From Thermaceae bacterium (lineage in GTDB: Bacteria; Deinococcota; Deinococci; Deinococcales; Marinithermaceae): 59,922 bases of DNA. The notes below the pieces were generated by a model. It was not told the DNA's origin and searched no databases. It saw only the letters and a list, made by a program, of their open reading frames with translations. How positions within the stretch are numbered: the first letter of the stretch is position 1; the number at the start of each line of letters is the position of its first letter. The DNA is taken from positions 1-59,922 of the forward strand of contig JALSQD010000086.1 of NCBI GenBank assembly GCA_026985615.1, given 5' to 3'. The position numbers and the translations under genes are program-made. This document shows positions 1-9,126 of this stretch, in pieces.

Positions 1-32
1 GTCTGTCCGGGTTCAGTAACGGGCATGAAAAA

Positions 33-106
33 TGGCTGGGGCGCGTGGATTCGAACCACGACCGGCGGTTCCAAAGACCGCTGTCCTGCCCTTAGACGAC
101 GCCCCA
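33..106 (-). tRNA. tRNA-Gln (anticodon TTG)
   Basis: Read on the minus strand, the sequence folds as a full cloverleaf: acceptor strands TGGGGCG and CGCCCCA, an anticodon arm GCGGT/ACCGC around the loop CTTTGGA (anticodon TTG), a T arm with GGTTCGAATCC, discriminator G and an encoded CCA end (35-33). The weak U1-A72 pair is a known feature of tRNA-Gln. A promoter lies directly upstream (118-147). Confidence 0.97.
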
Positions 107-117
107 AAGCCAAGGCC

Positions 118-147
118 ATCATAGGCAACCCGCTCTGGCGGCGTCAA
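118..147 (-). promoter_or_regulatory. sigma-70 type promoter of tRNA-Gln
   Basis: On the minus strand TTGACG (-35) is followed by an 18-nt spacer and TATGAT (-10), ending 11 nt before the mature 5' end of the tRNA. The match to consensus is 5/6 for each box. Confidence 0.75.
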
Positions 148-188
148 CGCCTGGCGTTTTTCATGGCGTACGGCCCTATAGTGAGCGC

Positions 189-1820
189 ATGCCCCGCTGG
201 TTCGCGCCGCTGTTGTTGCTGGTCCAGCTCGCCTGGGCGGCGCTGCCCGGGCCCTACCAGGCCTTCGAGACGGCCCGGGCCGCGGGCGACGTGGCCGCAC
301 TCGAGCGCCTGCTCGACGAACCGGGCTACGTACAGATTCTCGCGGCCCGCGAGCTCGCGCGTCGGCCGGAGCTTTCCCCCAGCCGCCGCCTCGAGCTGGC
401 GGAGCGGGCGGCGCGCTTCGAGAACGCCGCGTCCGACTGGCTTTGGGTGGGGCGGCTGCGCGAGGTGCTGGGCGACGCGCCGGGTGCGGCCGAGGCCTAC
501 GGCAAGGCGTTGCCCGATCCTGCCGCCGAGGCCGCGCTTGTGCGGCTGGCGCGCGCGGGGGTGCGCGAGGTCTACGCCGCGCTCTACGCTGGCCGCGCCT
601 ACAACGCCTTGCTCGCGGTGCTGCCGCCGGAGGAGGTGGCCTGGCGGGCGCGGGCGCTCTACCGGATGGGGCGCTACGAGGAGGCGCTGCCCGCCTACCG
701 CGCCTGGGCGCGGCAGGAGCCGGCGGGGCGGCTGGGGCTGGCCTGGACGCTCTTCGAGCTGGAGCGTTACGCCGAGGCGGTCGAGGCTTTTGCTGCAGTG
801 GGCGGGCCCGAGGGGGCCTACGGCCGCGGTCGGGCGCTCGAGGCGTTGGGAAGGGGCGACGCGGCCGTGCACGCCTACCTGGAGGCACGCACCCCCGAGG
901 CGCTGTGGCGGGCGACGGCGCTGTTGGAGCGTACCGGGCGGACGACTGAGGCGCTGCCGCTCTACCGTGAGCTTGCCCTGGGCGACTCGCGCTACGCCGA
1001 CGACGCGACGCTGCGGCTGTGGGTGCTTGCGCGCAGGCGTGGCGATGCGGCGCTCGAGCACTGGGCCCACGACCGGCTCGAGGGCGGGCTGGCGGTGCTC
1101 GCGGGCAAGGCGGGTCCCGAGCCCCCAGAGCAGGATGACTGCGCGGTTGCGGCGTTGGCGGTGCCTGGGCAGGGGGCGGTCGAGCGGTTGCTGCGCGAGG
1201 GGCGCGAGGACTGGGCCGTGAGCGAGGCGCGCTGGTGGATGGAGCGGCTGGATCCCCGGAGGGCCTGGGCAATTGTAGACGTTTTGCAACTGCACGGCCT
1301 GTGGGGGCCGTCGTTGCGGCTGGCGCGTGGCGTGCCGGGCCTCCCGCAGCATTGCGACTGGCCTTTGCGCTACCCCCGCGCCTACCCCGAGCAGGTGCGG
1401 CGCGCGGCACGCGCCTTCGGGCTCGAGCCCGAGCTCGTCTGGGCGGTGATGCGGGTGGAGTCGCGCTTCGACCCCGAGGCGGTGAGCCCCACCGGCGCCC
1501 GGGGGCTGATGCAGTTCACCGCCGTCACCTGGGACGAGGTGGCGCGGCGGCTGGGCGAGGAGGGGGCCGACCCCTTCGACCCCGACGCGGCGGTGCGGTT
1601 TGGCGCCTACTACCTGCGCTGGCTGCTCGACGGCTGCGACCGGCAGCTCGTTTGCGCCCTCACCGGTTACAACGGTGGGCCCGGTTACACCCACCGGGCC
1701 TTGGCCGAGGTCGGCGGCGACGTGTGGGACTTCATGCGCTTTCAACCGCGCGACGAGCCGCGCGAGTACGTGGAGCGGGTGCTTTGGGCTTACGCCGTCT
1801 ACCGGGCGCTCTACTACTAG
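189..1820 (+). CDS. soluble lytic murein transglycosylase (SLT domain)
   Basis: 543 aa. A hydrophobic N-terminus (about residues 4-18, ending AWAALPG) looks like a Sec signal, so the protein should act in the periplasm. The middle 350 residues are Ala/Leu/Arg-rich helical repeats like the superhelical part of Slt70. The last 140 residues are an SLT (family 1) catalytic domain: AVMRVESRFDP carries the catalytic Glu, GLMQF and the late TGYNGGPG motif complete it. It should cleave MurNAc-GlcNAc bonds with 1,6-anhydro product formation. The start is supported by a -10 box TATAGT (177-182) only 6 nt upstream, so the mRNA is probably leaderless. It ends 2 bp from the convergent mnmA. Confidence 0.88.
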   Translation: MPRWFAPLLLLVQLAWAALPGPYQAFETARAAGDVAALERLLDEPGYVQILAARELARRPELSPSRRLELAERAARFENAASDWLWVGRLREVLGDAPGAAEAYGKALPDPAAEAALVRLARAGVREVYAALYAGRAYNALLAVLPPEEVAWRARALYRMGRYEEALPAYRAWARQEPAGRLGLAWTLFELERYAEAVEAFAAVGGPEGAYGRGRALEALGRGDAAVHAYLEARTPEALWRATALLERTGRTTEALPLYRELALGDSRYADDATLRLWVLARRRGDAALEHWAHDRLEGGLAVLAGKAGPEPPEQDDCAVAALAVPGQGAVERLLREGREDWAVSEARWWMERLDPRRAWAIVDVLQLHGLWGPSLRLARGVPGLPQHCDWPLRYPRAYPEQVRRAARAFGLEPELVWAVMRVESRFDPEAVSPTGARGLMQFTAVTWDEVARRLGEEGADPFDPDAAVRFGAYYLRWLLDGCDRQLVCALTGYNGGPGYTHRALAEVGGDVWDFMRFQPRDEPREYVERVLWAYAVYRALYY

Positions 1821-1822
1821 CG

Positions 1823-2938
1823 CTAACCCACACGCTCGAGGGCGAAGGCGCTGTCCAGCGCGCGGGCGATGAAGCCGCCCCCGAGCAGCCGGTCCCCGGC
1901 GTAGAGCGCTACCGACTGGCCGGGTGTGACCGCGAACTGGGGGCGTTTGAAGCGGAGCCGGAAGCGGCTAGATTCAAGCTCGAGCGCCTCCACCCGGGCC
2001 CGCTCCGGGCGGGTGCGGTAGCGCACCATCGCCTCGACCTCGTCCGGCAGGTTGGTGGGGTCGAGGAGCAGATTGAGGCCGGTGGCCTCGAGGCCCCACC
2101 ACTCGACCGCGGCCCGCGGGCCCACAATCACCTCGTTGGTCTCGGGGCGCACCTCGACCACGTAGCGCTCCAGGTGGCTCTTCCATAGCCCCAGCCCGCG
2201 GCGCTGGCCCACGGTGTAGAAGCGGGCCCCGGCGTGTTCGCCGATGACCTCGCCGCTCTCCAGGTCCACCAGCGGCCCCGGCTCGCCGGGGATGTGCTCG
2301 GCCAAAAAGTCGCGCAGCGAGCCGCGCACGAAGCAGATGTTCTGCGACTCGGGCTTCTGGGCGGTGACGAGGCCGCGCGCCTCGGCCAGCCGGCGCACCT
2401 CGTGCTTCTCGAGGTGGCCCACCGGGAAGAGTAGGTGGGGCAGGGTGTCTCGCGGCGTGCCCCAGAGGAAGTAGGTCTGGTCCTTGGCCGCGTCGCCGCC
2501 CCGCCACAGCTCGACGCCGGCGGGTCCGTCCACCCGGCGCACGTAGTGGCCGGTGGCCACGTACTCGGCGCCGATCGAGCGGGCGTGCTCGAGCAGGGCG
2601 TCGAACTTGACGTCGGTGTTGCACCAGACGCAGGGGTTGGGGGTGCGACCGCTGGCGTAGCCCTCGATGAAGGGGGCGATGATGCGCTCGGCGAAGGTCT
2701 CGCGGTAGTTGAGCAGCTCGAAGGGGATGCCCAGCTGGCGCGCCACCCAGCCGGCCTCGAGCGCGGCGGTGGGGGTGCAGCAGCTCGACTCGCTGCTGCA
2801 GCTGCTGGCCAGCTCCTCGTCCGACCAGAACTTCATCATCGCCCCTACCACGTCGTAGCCCTGCTCGACGAGCAAAGCGGCGGCGACGGAGGAGTCCACC
2901 CCTCCGCTCATAGCGACGAGGACGCGCGGCTTCTTCAC
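1823..2938 (-). CDS. mnmA: tRNA-specific 2-thiouridylase MnmA
   Basis: 371 aa, the usual length. It inserts sulfur at C2 of U34 in Lys, Glu and Gln tRNAs, using ATP and persulfide sulfur. The N-terminal PP-loop is clear (VAMSGGVDSSVAAALL), followed by the NPCVWCNTDVKF segment with one catalytic Cys, and NICFV with the second. The C-terminal half holds the GQRRGLG and central beta-barrel regions typical of MnmA. The start is GTG, 18 nt after the stop of the DUF1385 gene on the same strand, so the two are probably one transcript. Confidence 0.95.
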   Translation of the reverse strand: MKKPRVLVAMSGGVDSSVAAALLVEQGYDVVGAMMKFWSDEELASSCSSESSCCTPTAALEAGWVARQLGIPFELLNYRETFAERIIAPFIEGYASGRTPNPCVWCNTDVKFDALLEHARSIGAEYVATGHYVRRVDGPAGVELWRGGDAAKDQTYFLWGTPRDTLPHLLFPVGHLEKHEVRRLAEARGLVTAQKPESQNICFVRGSLRDFLAEHIPGEPGPLVDLESGEVIGEHAGARFYTVGQRRGLGLWKSHLERYVVEVRPETNEVIVGPRAAVEWWGLEATGLNLLLDPTNLPDEVEAMVRYRTRPERARVEALELESSRFRLRFKRPQFAVTPGQSVALYAGDRLLGGGFIARALDSAFALERVG

Positions 2939-2956
2939 GGCAGCGTGCGGACGGGT

Positions 2957-3841
2957 TCAGGCTACGAGCTCGGTCTCGAGCTCGCGCCCCTCGGCGACCG
3001 CGGCCTTGGTGGAGGCGATGGCCACCTCGATCATCTCGTCGTCCGGCTCGCGCACGGTGAGCATCTGGAACTGGAAGCCCAGCCAGCGCAAAAGGCGCGA
3101 GATGGGGTCGTCGTGGCTCGAGGAGAAGCGCAGCAGCTCGAAGGCGATGGCCGAGACCAGGGGCAACAGCGCCACCCGGCCCAGCAGCAGCCACCAGACC
3201 ACGTCGGGGCGGGGCAGGAAGCTGTAGACCACGATGCTGGTGACGATCACGAAGGCGATGAAGGTGGTACCGCAGCGGGGGTGGAAGCGTGGCTGGGCGC
3301 GCACGTTTTCCACCGTGAGCTCGAGCCCCTTCTCGTAGGCGGCGATGGCCTTGTGCTCGGCGCCGTGGTACATGAAGTAACGCTGGATGTCGGGGAAGCG
3401 CCCGATGAAGAGCAGGTAGCCCACGAGCAGGCTGGCCTTGATGAGCCCGGCGAGGGCGTTGTAGAGCACCGGGTAGGCCACCGCGTCCACGATTTGGCGC
3501 GAGATCGCCGCCGGCAGCACGATGAAGAGGGCGACGCCCACCAGGCTGCTGAGCGCGATCGTGCCGTAGAGGGCCCAGCCCGAAAGCTCCCCCTCTTCCT
3601 CCTCGCCGGCCAGCTGGGCGCTGCGCGAGAGCGCCCGGTAAGAGACCGAAAGCGCGTCGATCAGGGCCACCACGCCGCGGATGAGCGGCAGTTTCGTCCA
3701 GGGGTACTTCTGGTAGAGCGAAGGTTCTTCGTGGCGCTCCACGTGGATCTCCCCGCTGGGGAGCCGGACCGCCAGCGCCCAGGCGTCGGGCGCCTTCATC
3801 ATTACGCCTTCCATCGCGGCCGAGCCGCCGATCTGCTTCAT
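2957..3841 (-). CDS. DUF1385 family membrane protein
   Basis: 294 aa. The opening IGGSAAMEGVMMKAP and the later RYFMYHGAEHKAIAAYE and HPRCGTTFIAFV stretches are signatures of the DUF1385 family, conserved membrane proteins of unknown function. Several hydrophobic segments occur around residues 85-160 and 190-235. The ATG at 3841 is preceded by a -10-like CAAAAT (3849-3854) at 7 nt, suggesting a leaderless start; a longer in-frame extension to 4057 would run into pepA and is rejected. It is divergent from pepA and upstream of mnmA. No function is claimed. Confidence 0.88.
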   Translation of the reverse strand: MKQIGGSAAMEGVMMKAPDAWALAVRLPSGEIHVERHEEPSLYQKYPWTKLPLIRGVVALIDALSVSYRALSRSAQLAGEEEEGELSGWALYGTIALSSLVGVALFIVLPAAISRQIVDAVAYPVLYNALAGLIKASLLVGYLLFIGRFPDIQRYFMYHGAEHKAIAAYEKGLELTVENVRAQPRFHPRCGTTFIAFVIVTSIVVYSFLPRPDVVWWLLLGRVALLPLVSAIAFELLRFSSSHDDPISRLLRWLGFQFQMLTVREPDDEMIEVAIASTKAAVAEGRELETELVA

Positions 3842-3907
3842 GGCCCGTATTTTGCCACAGCCGGGTGAGGGTTTGGTGGAGGGGGCGCGTGGTATGCTTC
3901 GTGTGCT

Positions 3908-5362
3908 ATGGCGATTCGCGTAAAAACCACCCGCAGGAAGGTGTTCGAACACGACGCCCCGCTGCGCGTCGTGGCCGTTCTGGGCGGCCGTCTCAGCGAG
4001 GAGGGGCAGTGGCTGAATTCCGAGCTCGACGGCCTGCTCGAGCGCGTAATCAAGCAAACCCGCTTCAAAGGCGAGTTTGGAGATAGTTTATTCATTCCAA
4101 CCGAAGCGGGCCAGGTGCTCGTCTTCGGCCTGGGCAAGCGCCGCGGCCACACCCTGGACGACCTGCGCCTCGCCGGTGCCAAGGTGGCCGAGGCGGTGGT
4201 GGAGCGCGGGGTACGCGAGGCCGCGGTGGAAAACTTCTTCCTCAAGCGCTTTGGCAAGGTCGAGGCCACCGAGGTCCTGGCCGAGGGGCTCTACCTGGGC
4301 GCCTACCGCTTCAACCGCTACAAGAGCGGGGTTCCCGAGCCGCGGGCTCGCTTCGTGATCGCCCAGGGCTTCGGCCCGGCGGCCGAGCGCGCGGGCGTGG
4401 TGGCCGGGGGCGTCTTCCTAGCGCGCGACCTCGTCAACGAGCCCCCCAACGTGCTCAACCCGGTCGAGCTGGCGCGCCGCGCCGAGGCGCTGGCGCGCGA
4501 GACGGGGCTCGAGGTCAACGTCTTCGGCCCCGCGAAGATCCAGGAGTTAGGCATGGGCGCCTACTGGGCGGTGGCCAAGGGCTCCGACAACGAGCCGCGC
4601 TTTATCGAGCTCGTCTACCGTCCCGAGGGCGAGCCGGTGCGCAAGCTGGCCCTGGTGGGCAAGGGGCTTACCTTCGATACCGGCGGCTACTCGCTCAAGC
4701 CCACCCCCTCGATGACCACGATGAAGGGCGACATGGGTGGCGCGGCCGCGGTGATCGGGGCGATGAAGGCGATCGCCGCCTTGAAGCCGCCCGTCGAGGT
4801 GCGTGCCTACGTGGCTGCGGCCGAGAACATGATTAGCGGCCACGCCTACCGCGTGGACGACGTGCTGAAGGCCATGAACGGCAAGACCATTGAGGTGCTC
4901 AACACCGACGCCGAGGGGCGGCTCACCCTGGCCGACGCCCTGGCCTACGCCTCGCAGGCCGAGCCGGACGCCATCGTGGAGCTCTCCACCCTCACCGGCT
5001 CCTGCGTGGTCGCGCTGGGCCGGCAGATCGCGGGCCTCTTCGCCGCCGATGAGGCGCTGGGGCGCGCGGTGCAGCGCGCCGCCGAGGCCGCGGGAGAGAA
5101 GGTCTGGCCCATGCCAATGGAGCCGGCCTACAAGCGCCTGTTAAAGAGCGAGATCGCCGACATCAAGAACGTGGGCACGCGCGAGGGTGGGGCCATCCAG
5201 GCGGCGCTCTTTTTGGCCGAGTTCGCCGACGCGCCCTTCGTGCACCTTGACATTGCCGGACCCGCCTTCGCCCCCAGCGAGGAGGACCACCCCTTCGGGC
5301 CCAGCGGCGGCACGGGCTTTGGCGTGCGCACGCTGGTGCGCTGGGTGCTCGACCAGGCGTGA
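3908..5362 (+). CDS. pepA: leucyl aminopeptidase (M17)
   Basis: 484 aa, the normal length for cytosolic M17 aminopeptidases, which form hexamers with two metal ions per active site. The N-terminal 150 residues are the variable macro-like domain. The catalytic domain shows VGKGLTFDTGG (metal ligands Lys and Asp), KGDMGGAAAV, and the family signature NTDAEGRL around residue 333. It should remove N-terminal residues from peptides. TATGCT at 3893-3898, 9 nt before the ATG, suggests a near-leaderless transcript. A SPOUT methyltransferase gene follows after 17 bp and is probably co-transcribed. Confidence 0.95.
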   Translation: MAIRVKTTRRKVFEHDAPLRVVAVLGGRLSEEGQWLNSELDGLLERVIKQTRFKGEFGDSLFIPTEAGQVLVFGLGKRRGHTLDDLRLAGAKVAEAVVERGVREAAVENFFLKRFGKVEATEVLAEGLYLGAYRFNRYKSGVPEPRARFVIAQGFGPAAERAGVVAGGVFLARDLVNEPPNVLNPVELARRAEALARETGLEVNVFGPAKIQELGMGAYWAVAKGSDNEPRFIELVYRPEGEPVRKLALVGKGLTFDTGGYSLKPTPSMTTMKGDMGGAAAVIGAMKAIAALKPPVEVRAYVAAAENMISGHAYRVDDVLKAMNGKTIEVLNTDAEGRLTLADALAYASQAEPDAIVELSTLTGSCVVALGRQIAGLFAADEALGRAVQRAAEAAGEKVWPMPMEPAYKRLLKSEIADIKNVGTREGGAIQAALFLAEFADAPFVHLDIAGPAFAPSEEDHPFGPSGGTGFGVRTLVRWVLDQA

Positions 5363-5379
5363 GGGCGGGGTAGCGCGGG

Positions 5380-6108
5380 GTGATCCGGGTCGTACTGGTG
5401 GAGCCACGCGAGCCGCGCAACGTGGGCGCGGCCGCCCGGGCCATGAAGAACTTCGGCCTGGAGGAGCTCGTGCTCGTGCGTCCCGAGCGGCCGATCGACG
5501 AGGCGGCCTATCGGCTGGCGACCCGTGGGGCGGCCGACGTGCTCGAGCGCGCCCGCACGGTGGAAACGCTTGACGAGGCCTTAGCCGATGTGGTTTACGT
5601 GGTGGCCACGAGCGCGCGGGCGCGCGAGGGCTACGCCGGCGAGGTCTACACCCCCCGCGAGGGCGCGCCCCGGGTGCGCGCCATGGCCCTGGAGGGGCCG
5701 GTGGCGCTGATGTTCGGCCGCGAGAACTTTGGCCTCTCCAACGAGGAGATGGACCGGGCGCACGCGATCTGGCGCATTCCCACCGGCGGTTACGCCAGCC
5801 TCAACCTGGCCCAGGCGGTGCTGCTCGTGGGTTACGAGGTCTTCCTGGCGCGCGCCGAGCCCCAGCCCGCCGAGCGCCCGCACCCCGCGCCCGCCGAGGC
5901 GCTGGAGCGCCTCTTCGCCGATCTGGAGACCTACCTCATCGAGATCCGGTACACCGACGAACACCGCCTCGAGGGGGCGATGCGCGCCTTCCGCCGCATG
6001 ACCCACCGGGCGATGCTGACGCCGAATGAGATTCAGCGCCTGCGCGGTCTGCTGCGCCAGAGCCGCTGGGCGATCGCGCATGGAGGCGAGGGCCGTGGCC
6101 AGTCCTAA
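5380..6108 (+). CDS. SPOUT RNA methyltransferase, TrmJ/TrmH group 1
   Basis: 242 aa, starting with GTG. The opening VVLVEPREPRNVGAAARAMKN and the knot motifs FGRENFGLSNEEM and YASLNLAQAVLLVGYE are those of the TrmJ-like (YfiF/LasT) RNA 2'-O-methyltransferases. The best-known member methylates position 32 of tRNA with SAM. The substrate cannot be read from sequence. The C-terminal 70 residues match the short helical extension seen in TrmJ. Its 3' end overlaps the start of the histidine kinase gene by about 29 bp. Confidence 0.85.
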   Translation: MIRVVLVEPREPRNVGAAARAMKNFGLEELVLVRPERPIDEAAYRLATRGAADVLERARTVETLDEALADVVYVVATSARAREGYAGEVYTPREGAPRVRAMALEGPVALMFGRENFGLSNEEMDRAHAIWRIPTGGYASLNLAQAVLLVGYEVFLARAEPQPAERPHPAPAEALERLFADLETYLIEIRYTDEHRLEGAMRAFRRMTHRAMLTPNEIQRLRGLLRQSRWAIAHGGEGRGQS

Positions 6109-7705
6109 GACGCGCCCCGGCGTTTACAGCGAGCTCTACCACCGCATCCGCTGGGCGCGGCGGGTGCTGCCGCCGCTGGTGGGCGCGGTGGTGGTGGCGT
6201 TGGAGTGGTGGTTGCACCTGCTGCCGCCCGATCCCTGGCTCTTCTACCTGCAGATGGTCTTCTACGGGGTGGTGGGGCCGCTGGTAATGTGGCTCACGCT
6301 CGACTGGGTCTCCGAGGAGGTGCGCGAACGCGCCGAGGCCGAGGCCAAGTTGCTCGAGGCCAACCAGCGCCTGCGGGCGCTGCGCGAGGTGCTGAGCCGC
6401 TCGCTTTCGACCGAGAACCTGGAAGAGGTCATTCGCGGGGTGGTCAACGCGCTCGCCGACGTGCTCGAGGCCGACGCCTCGCTCGAGCTCGAGGGCTACC
6501 ACTGGTCTACGCCCTCGTTCTACACCCGCCGCGGGCTGCCGGTGCGCCGGCTCGAGCTCACCCGCAGCGGGGGGCGGCTCGAGTTGATCCTGCCCGAGAG
6601 CGACGACGACCCCGAGTTCCTGGAACTGCTCGCTGCCGAGGTGGACAGCGTGCTCGAGGCGGCCAAGGCGCGCACCCGCGACTTCCTCACCCTCTTCGAG
6701 GTGGATGAGGCCCTCAAGGCCGAGGCCAACCTGGAGAAGCTGCTCGCGGGCCTGCTTTCCAAGATCATCGCCTGGGCCCACGCCAAGGCGGGGGTGGTGT
6801 ACCTGCTCGACGCCGACGGCATCTTCCACCCCTGGGCCGAGGTCAACATGCCCGAGGCGCGCCACTCCTTCGCCCCCACCGGGCTGTGGGAGGAGGCCAA
6901 GCGCCAGCCCACCTTCGTCGAGCCCCATCTGTTGGCCATCCCCCTTTACGACAAGGAGCCCGTGGGGGTGCTGGCGCTCAGGGGCAACGCCCGCGCCCTC
7001 AAGGAGGAGATGCCCTTCTTGCGCTTGCTCGCCCGTCAGGTGGCCCTGGCGGTGCGCAACGCCCAGGCTTACCTGCGGGCCGAGGAGCTGGCCATCAACG
7101 AGGAGCGCAACCGCATCGCCCGGGAGATCCACGACGGCATCGCCCAGGCGCTTGCTTTCATGGCGCTGAAGCTGGACCTCGCTACCCGGCTGCTCGAGCG
7201 CGATCCCGAGCGCGCCCGGGCCGAGATCGACACGGTCAAGGAGACGCTGCGGGGCCAGATCCGCGAGGTACGACGCAGCATCTTCGCCCTGCGCCCCATC
7301 GACCTCGAGCGTTACGGGCTGCTGCGCTCGATCGAGCGCTACGCCAGCGCCTTCGCCGAGCAGGTGGGGTTGGGCATCGAGCTCGACCTGGCCGACGACG
7401 TGAACCTGACTCCAGCCTCGGAGGTCGTCCTCTTTCGCGTGCTTCAGGAGGCGCTCAACAACGTGGCCAAGCACTCGGGCGGCCGCCAGGTGCGCATCCG
7501 CCTTGAGGCCGCGGGCGAGAAAGGGGCGCGGCTCGAGATCTGTGACGATGGTGTGGGCTTCGATCCCGAGCGTCCGGTCTCCAATGGGTTGGGCGGTTTT
7601 GGCATGGCCCAGATGCGTGAGCGCGTCGAGGCGCGTGGTGGCCGTTTCTGGGTGGAGAGCGCACCGGGCGAGGGGGCCTGCGTCTACGCCGAGCTGCCGT
7701 ACTGA
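6080..7705 (+). CDS. NarL-type sensor histidine kinase (GAF, HisKA_3)
   Basis: 541 aa from ATG 6080; GTG 6095 is an alternative. Two N-terminal hydrophobic segments (about residues 29-47 and 50-73) form a short membrane anchor with almost no external loop. A coiled coil and a GAF-like region (about 200-330) follow. The HisKA_3 box NRIAREIHDG contains the phosphorylated His (about residue 351). The ATPase domain shows NNVAKHSGG and DDGVGFD, and ends with GGFGMAQMRERV. Kinases of this class normally pair with a LuxR-type regulator, but none is adjacent here, so the partner is unknown. The signal is probably cytoplasmic or within the membrane. Confidence 0.88.
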   Translation: MEARAVASPKTRPGVYSELYHRIRWARRVLPPLVGAVVVALEWWLHLLPPDPWLFYLQMVFYGVVGPLVMWLTLDWVSEEVRERAEAEAKLLEANQRLRALREVLSRSLSTENLEEVIRGVVNALADVLEADASLELEGYHWSTPSFYTRRGLPVRRLELTRSGGRLELILPESDDDPEFLELLAAEVDSVLEAAKARTRDFLTLFEVDEALKAEANLEKLLAGLLSKIIAWAHAKAGVVYLLDADGIFHPWAEVNMPEARHSFAPTGLWEEAKRQPTFVEPHLLAIPLYDKEPVGVLALRGNARALKEEMPFLRLLARQVALAVRNAQAYLRAEELAINEERNRIAREIHDGIAQALAFMALKLDLATRLLERDPERARAEIDTVKETLRGQIREVRRSIFALRPIDLERYGLLRSIERYASAFAEQVGLGIELDLADDVNLTPASEVVLFRVLQEALNNVAKHSGGRQVRIRLEAAGEKGARLEICDDGVGFDPERPVSNGLGGFGMAQMRERVEARGGRFWVESAPGEGACVYAELPY

Positions 7706-7709
7706 GGGC

Positions 7710-9053
7710 TTAGATCACGAATTTCTGGCCTAGCCGCGCCCGCGTCACCTGAGCACCGCGGGCGCGCAGGCGCCGCGCCAGGCTGGCGCGGGCCGGGTCC
7801 TCGCCGTGCACCAGCACGATGCGCCGCTCGGCGGCAAGCCAGTCGAGCAGCTCGTCGCGCCCGGCGTGTCCGGAGAAGCCGCCCAGCGAGTAGACCTTCG
7901 CGCGCACGGCCACCCGATGGCCGTGGATCTCGACCTCGGGCTCGCCCTCGATGATGCGGTGGCCCAGGCCACCGCGGGGCTGGTAGCCCACGAAGACCAC
8001 GGCATTATTCGGGTTGGGCATGTGGTGGCGCAGGTGGTGTAGGATGCGTCCACCCGAGAGCATGCCGCTGCCGGCGATGATGATGGCCGGCCCCTCGAGC
8101 TCGTTGAGCCGTTTCGACTCGTCCACGCTCTGGGTGTAGCGCAGCTTCTGCGGCGCGAAGGGGTCGAGGCCGCGGCGGTAGAGCGACTGTACCTCGAGGC
8201 TGAAGGCGTCCTGGATCTCGCGGTAGATCTCGCTGATGCGGGTGGTGAGGGGCGAGTCCACGAAGACCGGCACGACGGGGATGCGGCGCTCGGCCTCGAA
8301 GCGGCGGATGTAGAAGAGGATCTCCTGGGCGCGCTCAAGTGCGAAGGAGGGGATGATCACCTTCCCCCCGCCGTCGAGGGTGCGTCCCAACACCTCGGCG
8401 AACTCGACCAGGGTTTCCTGGAAGGGCCGGTGCGGCCGGTCGCCGTAGGTGGACTCGCTCAGGGTCAGGTCGGCCACGCGCGGGTAGTCGGGGTCGGGCA
8501 GGGTTTCCTTGCGCCGGTTGCCGAGGTCGCCCGAGAAGACGAGCGTGCGCCCCTCCGCCTGAACCTCCACGAAGGCGCTGCCGGGCAGGTGGCCGGCGTT
8601 CTTGAGCGTGACCCGGAAGGGGCCGATCTTGCGCGAGCTGTAGTAGGGCATCGGCTTGCTTCGTTCTACGAAGGCGCGCAGGTCGGCCTCGCTCCACAGC
8701 GGCTCCTTGGCGGGCAGCCCCTTGCGGCGGGTGCGCTTGGCGTCTTCCTTCATGAGCTTGAGCGCGTCCTCCAGGATGGGGCGCGCCAGCTTGAGGGTGG
8801 GGGCGGTGGCGTAGACTCGGCCGGTGTAGCCCTCGCGGTAGAGTAGCGGGATCCGGCCGCTGTGGTCGAGGTGGGCGTGGCTGAGGATCACTGCGTCCAC
8901 CTCGTGTGGTTCAAAGCCCAGCGGTTTGCGGTTGTCGGCGCGCGGCTCCCCTTGGTAGAGGCCGCAGTCGAGCAGGAGGCGGAACCCCTGGTGTTCGAGC
9001 AGGTGACAGCTCCCGGTCACGGTGCCGCAGGCGCCCCAGGTGGTGAGTTCCAT
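7710..9053 (-). CDS. metallo-beta-lactamase/beta-CASP ribonuclease
   Basis: 447 aa. The motif SHAHLDHSG gives the zinc-binding HxHxDH core; GDLGNR is motif 4-like, and the middle holds the beta-CASP insertion (SFALERAQEILFYI) with the later GSGMLSGGRILHHL and GFSGHAGRDELLDWL motifs. The whole protein resembles the Thermus thermophilus RNase TTHA0252, which cuts single-stranded RNA, so RNA decay or processing is the likely role. The ATG follows TAAACT (-10, minus strand, 9060-9065) by 6 nt, suggesting a leaderless mRNA. It is divergent from the PhnD-like gene. Confidence 0.92.
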   Translation of the reverse strand: MELTTWGACGTVTGSCHLLEHQGFRLLLDCGLYQGEPRADNRKPLGFEPHEVDAVILSHAHLDHSGRIPLLYREGYTGRVYATAPTLKLARPILEDALKLMKEDAKRTRRKGLPAKEPLWSEADLRAFVERSKPMPYYSSRKIGPFRVTLKNAGHLPGSAFVEVQAEGRTLVFSGDLGNRRKETLPDPDYPRVADLTLSESTYGDRPHRPFQETLVEFAEVLGRTLDGGGKVIIPSFALERAQEILFYIRRFEAERRIPVVPVFVDSPLTTRISEIYREIQDAFSLEVQSLYRRGLDPFAPQKLRYTQSVDESKRLNELEGPAIIIAGSGMLSGGRILHHLRHHMPNPNNAVVFVGYQPRGGLGHRIIEGEPEVEIHGHRVAVRAKVYSLGGFSGHAGRDELLDWLAAERRIVLVHGEDPARASLARRLRARGAQVTRARLGQKFVI

Positions 9054-9126
9054 ACCTCAAGTTTAGGCGCGCCATCCTGAGCTGCGTTACGGTGGAATGT
9101 CCTGCAAAACGGTAAAGTGTCGAACC

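Noticed and set aside
13..1410. Long open frame on the minus strand, rich in Arg, Pro and Ala
   Set aside because: Antisense of the transglycosylase gene; the composition is typical of shadow frames in GC-rich DNA and no motifs are seen.
2435..3868. 477-codon plus-strand frame across mnmA and the DUF1385 gene
   Set aside because: Antisense to two well-supported genes; its Gly/His/Glu-rich composition mirrors their codons.
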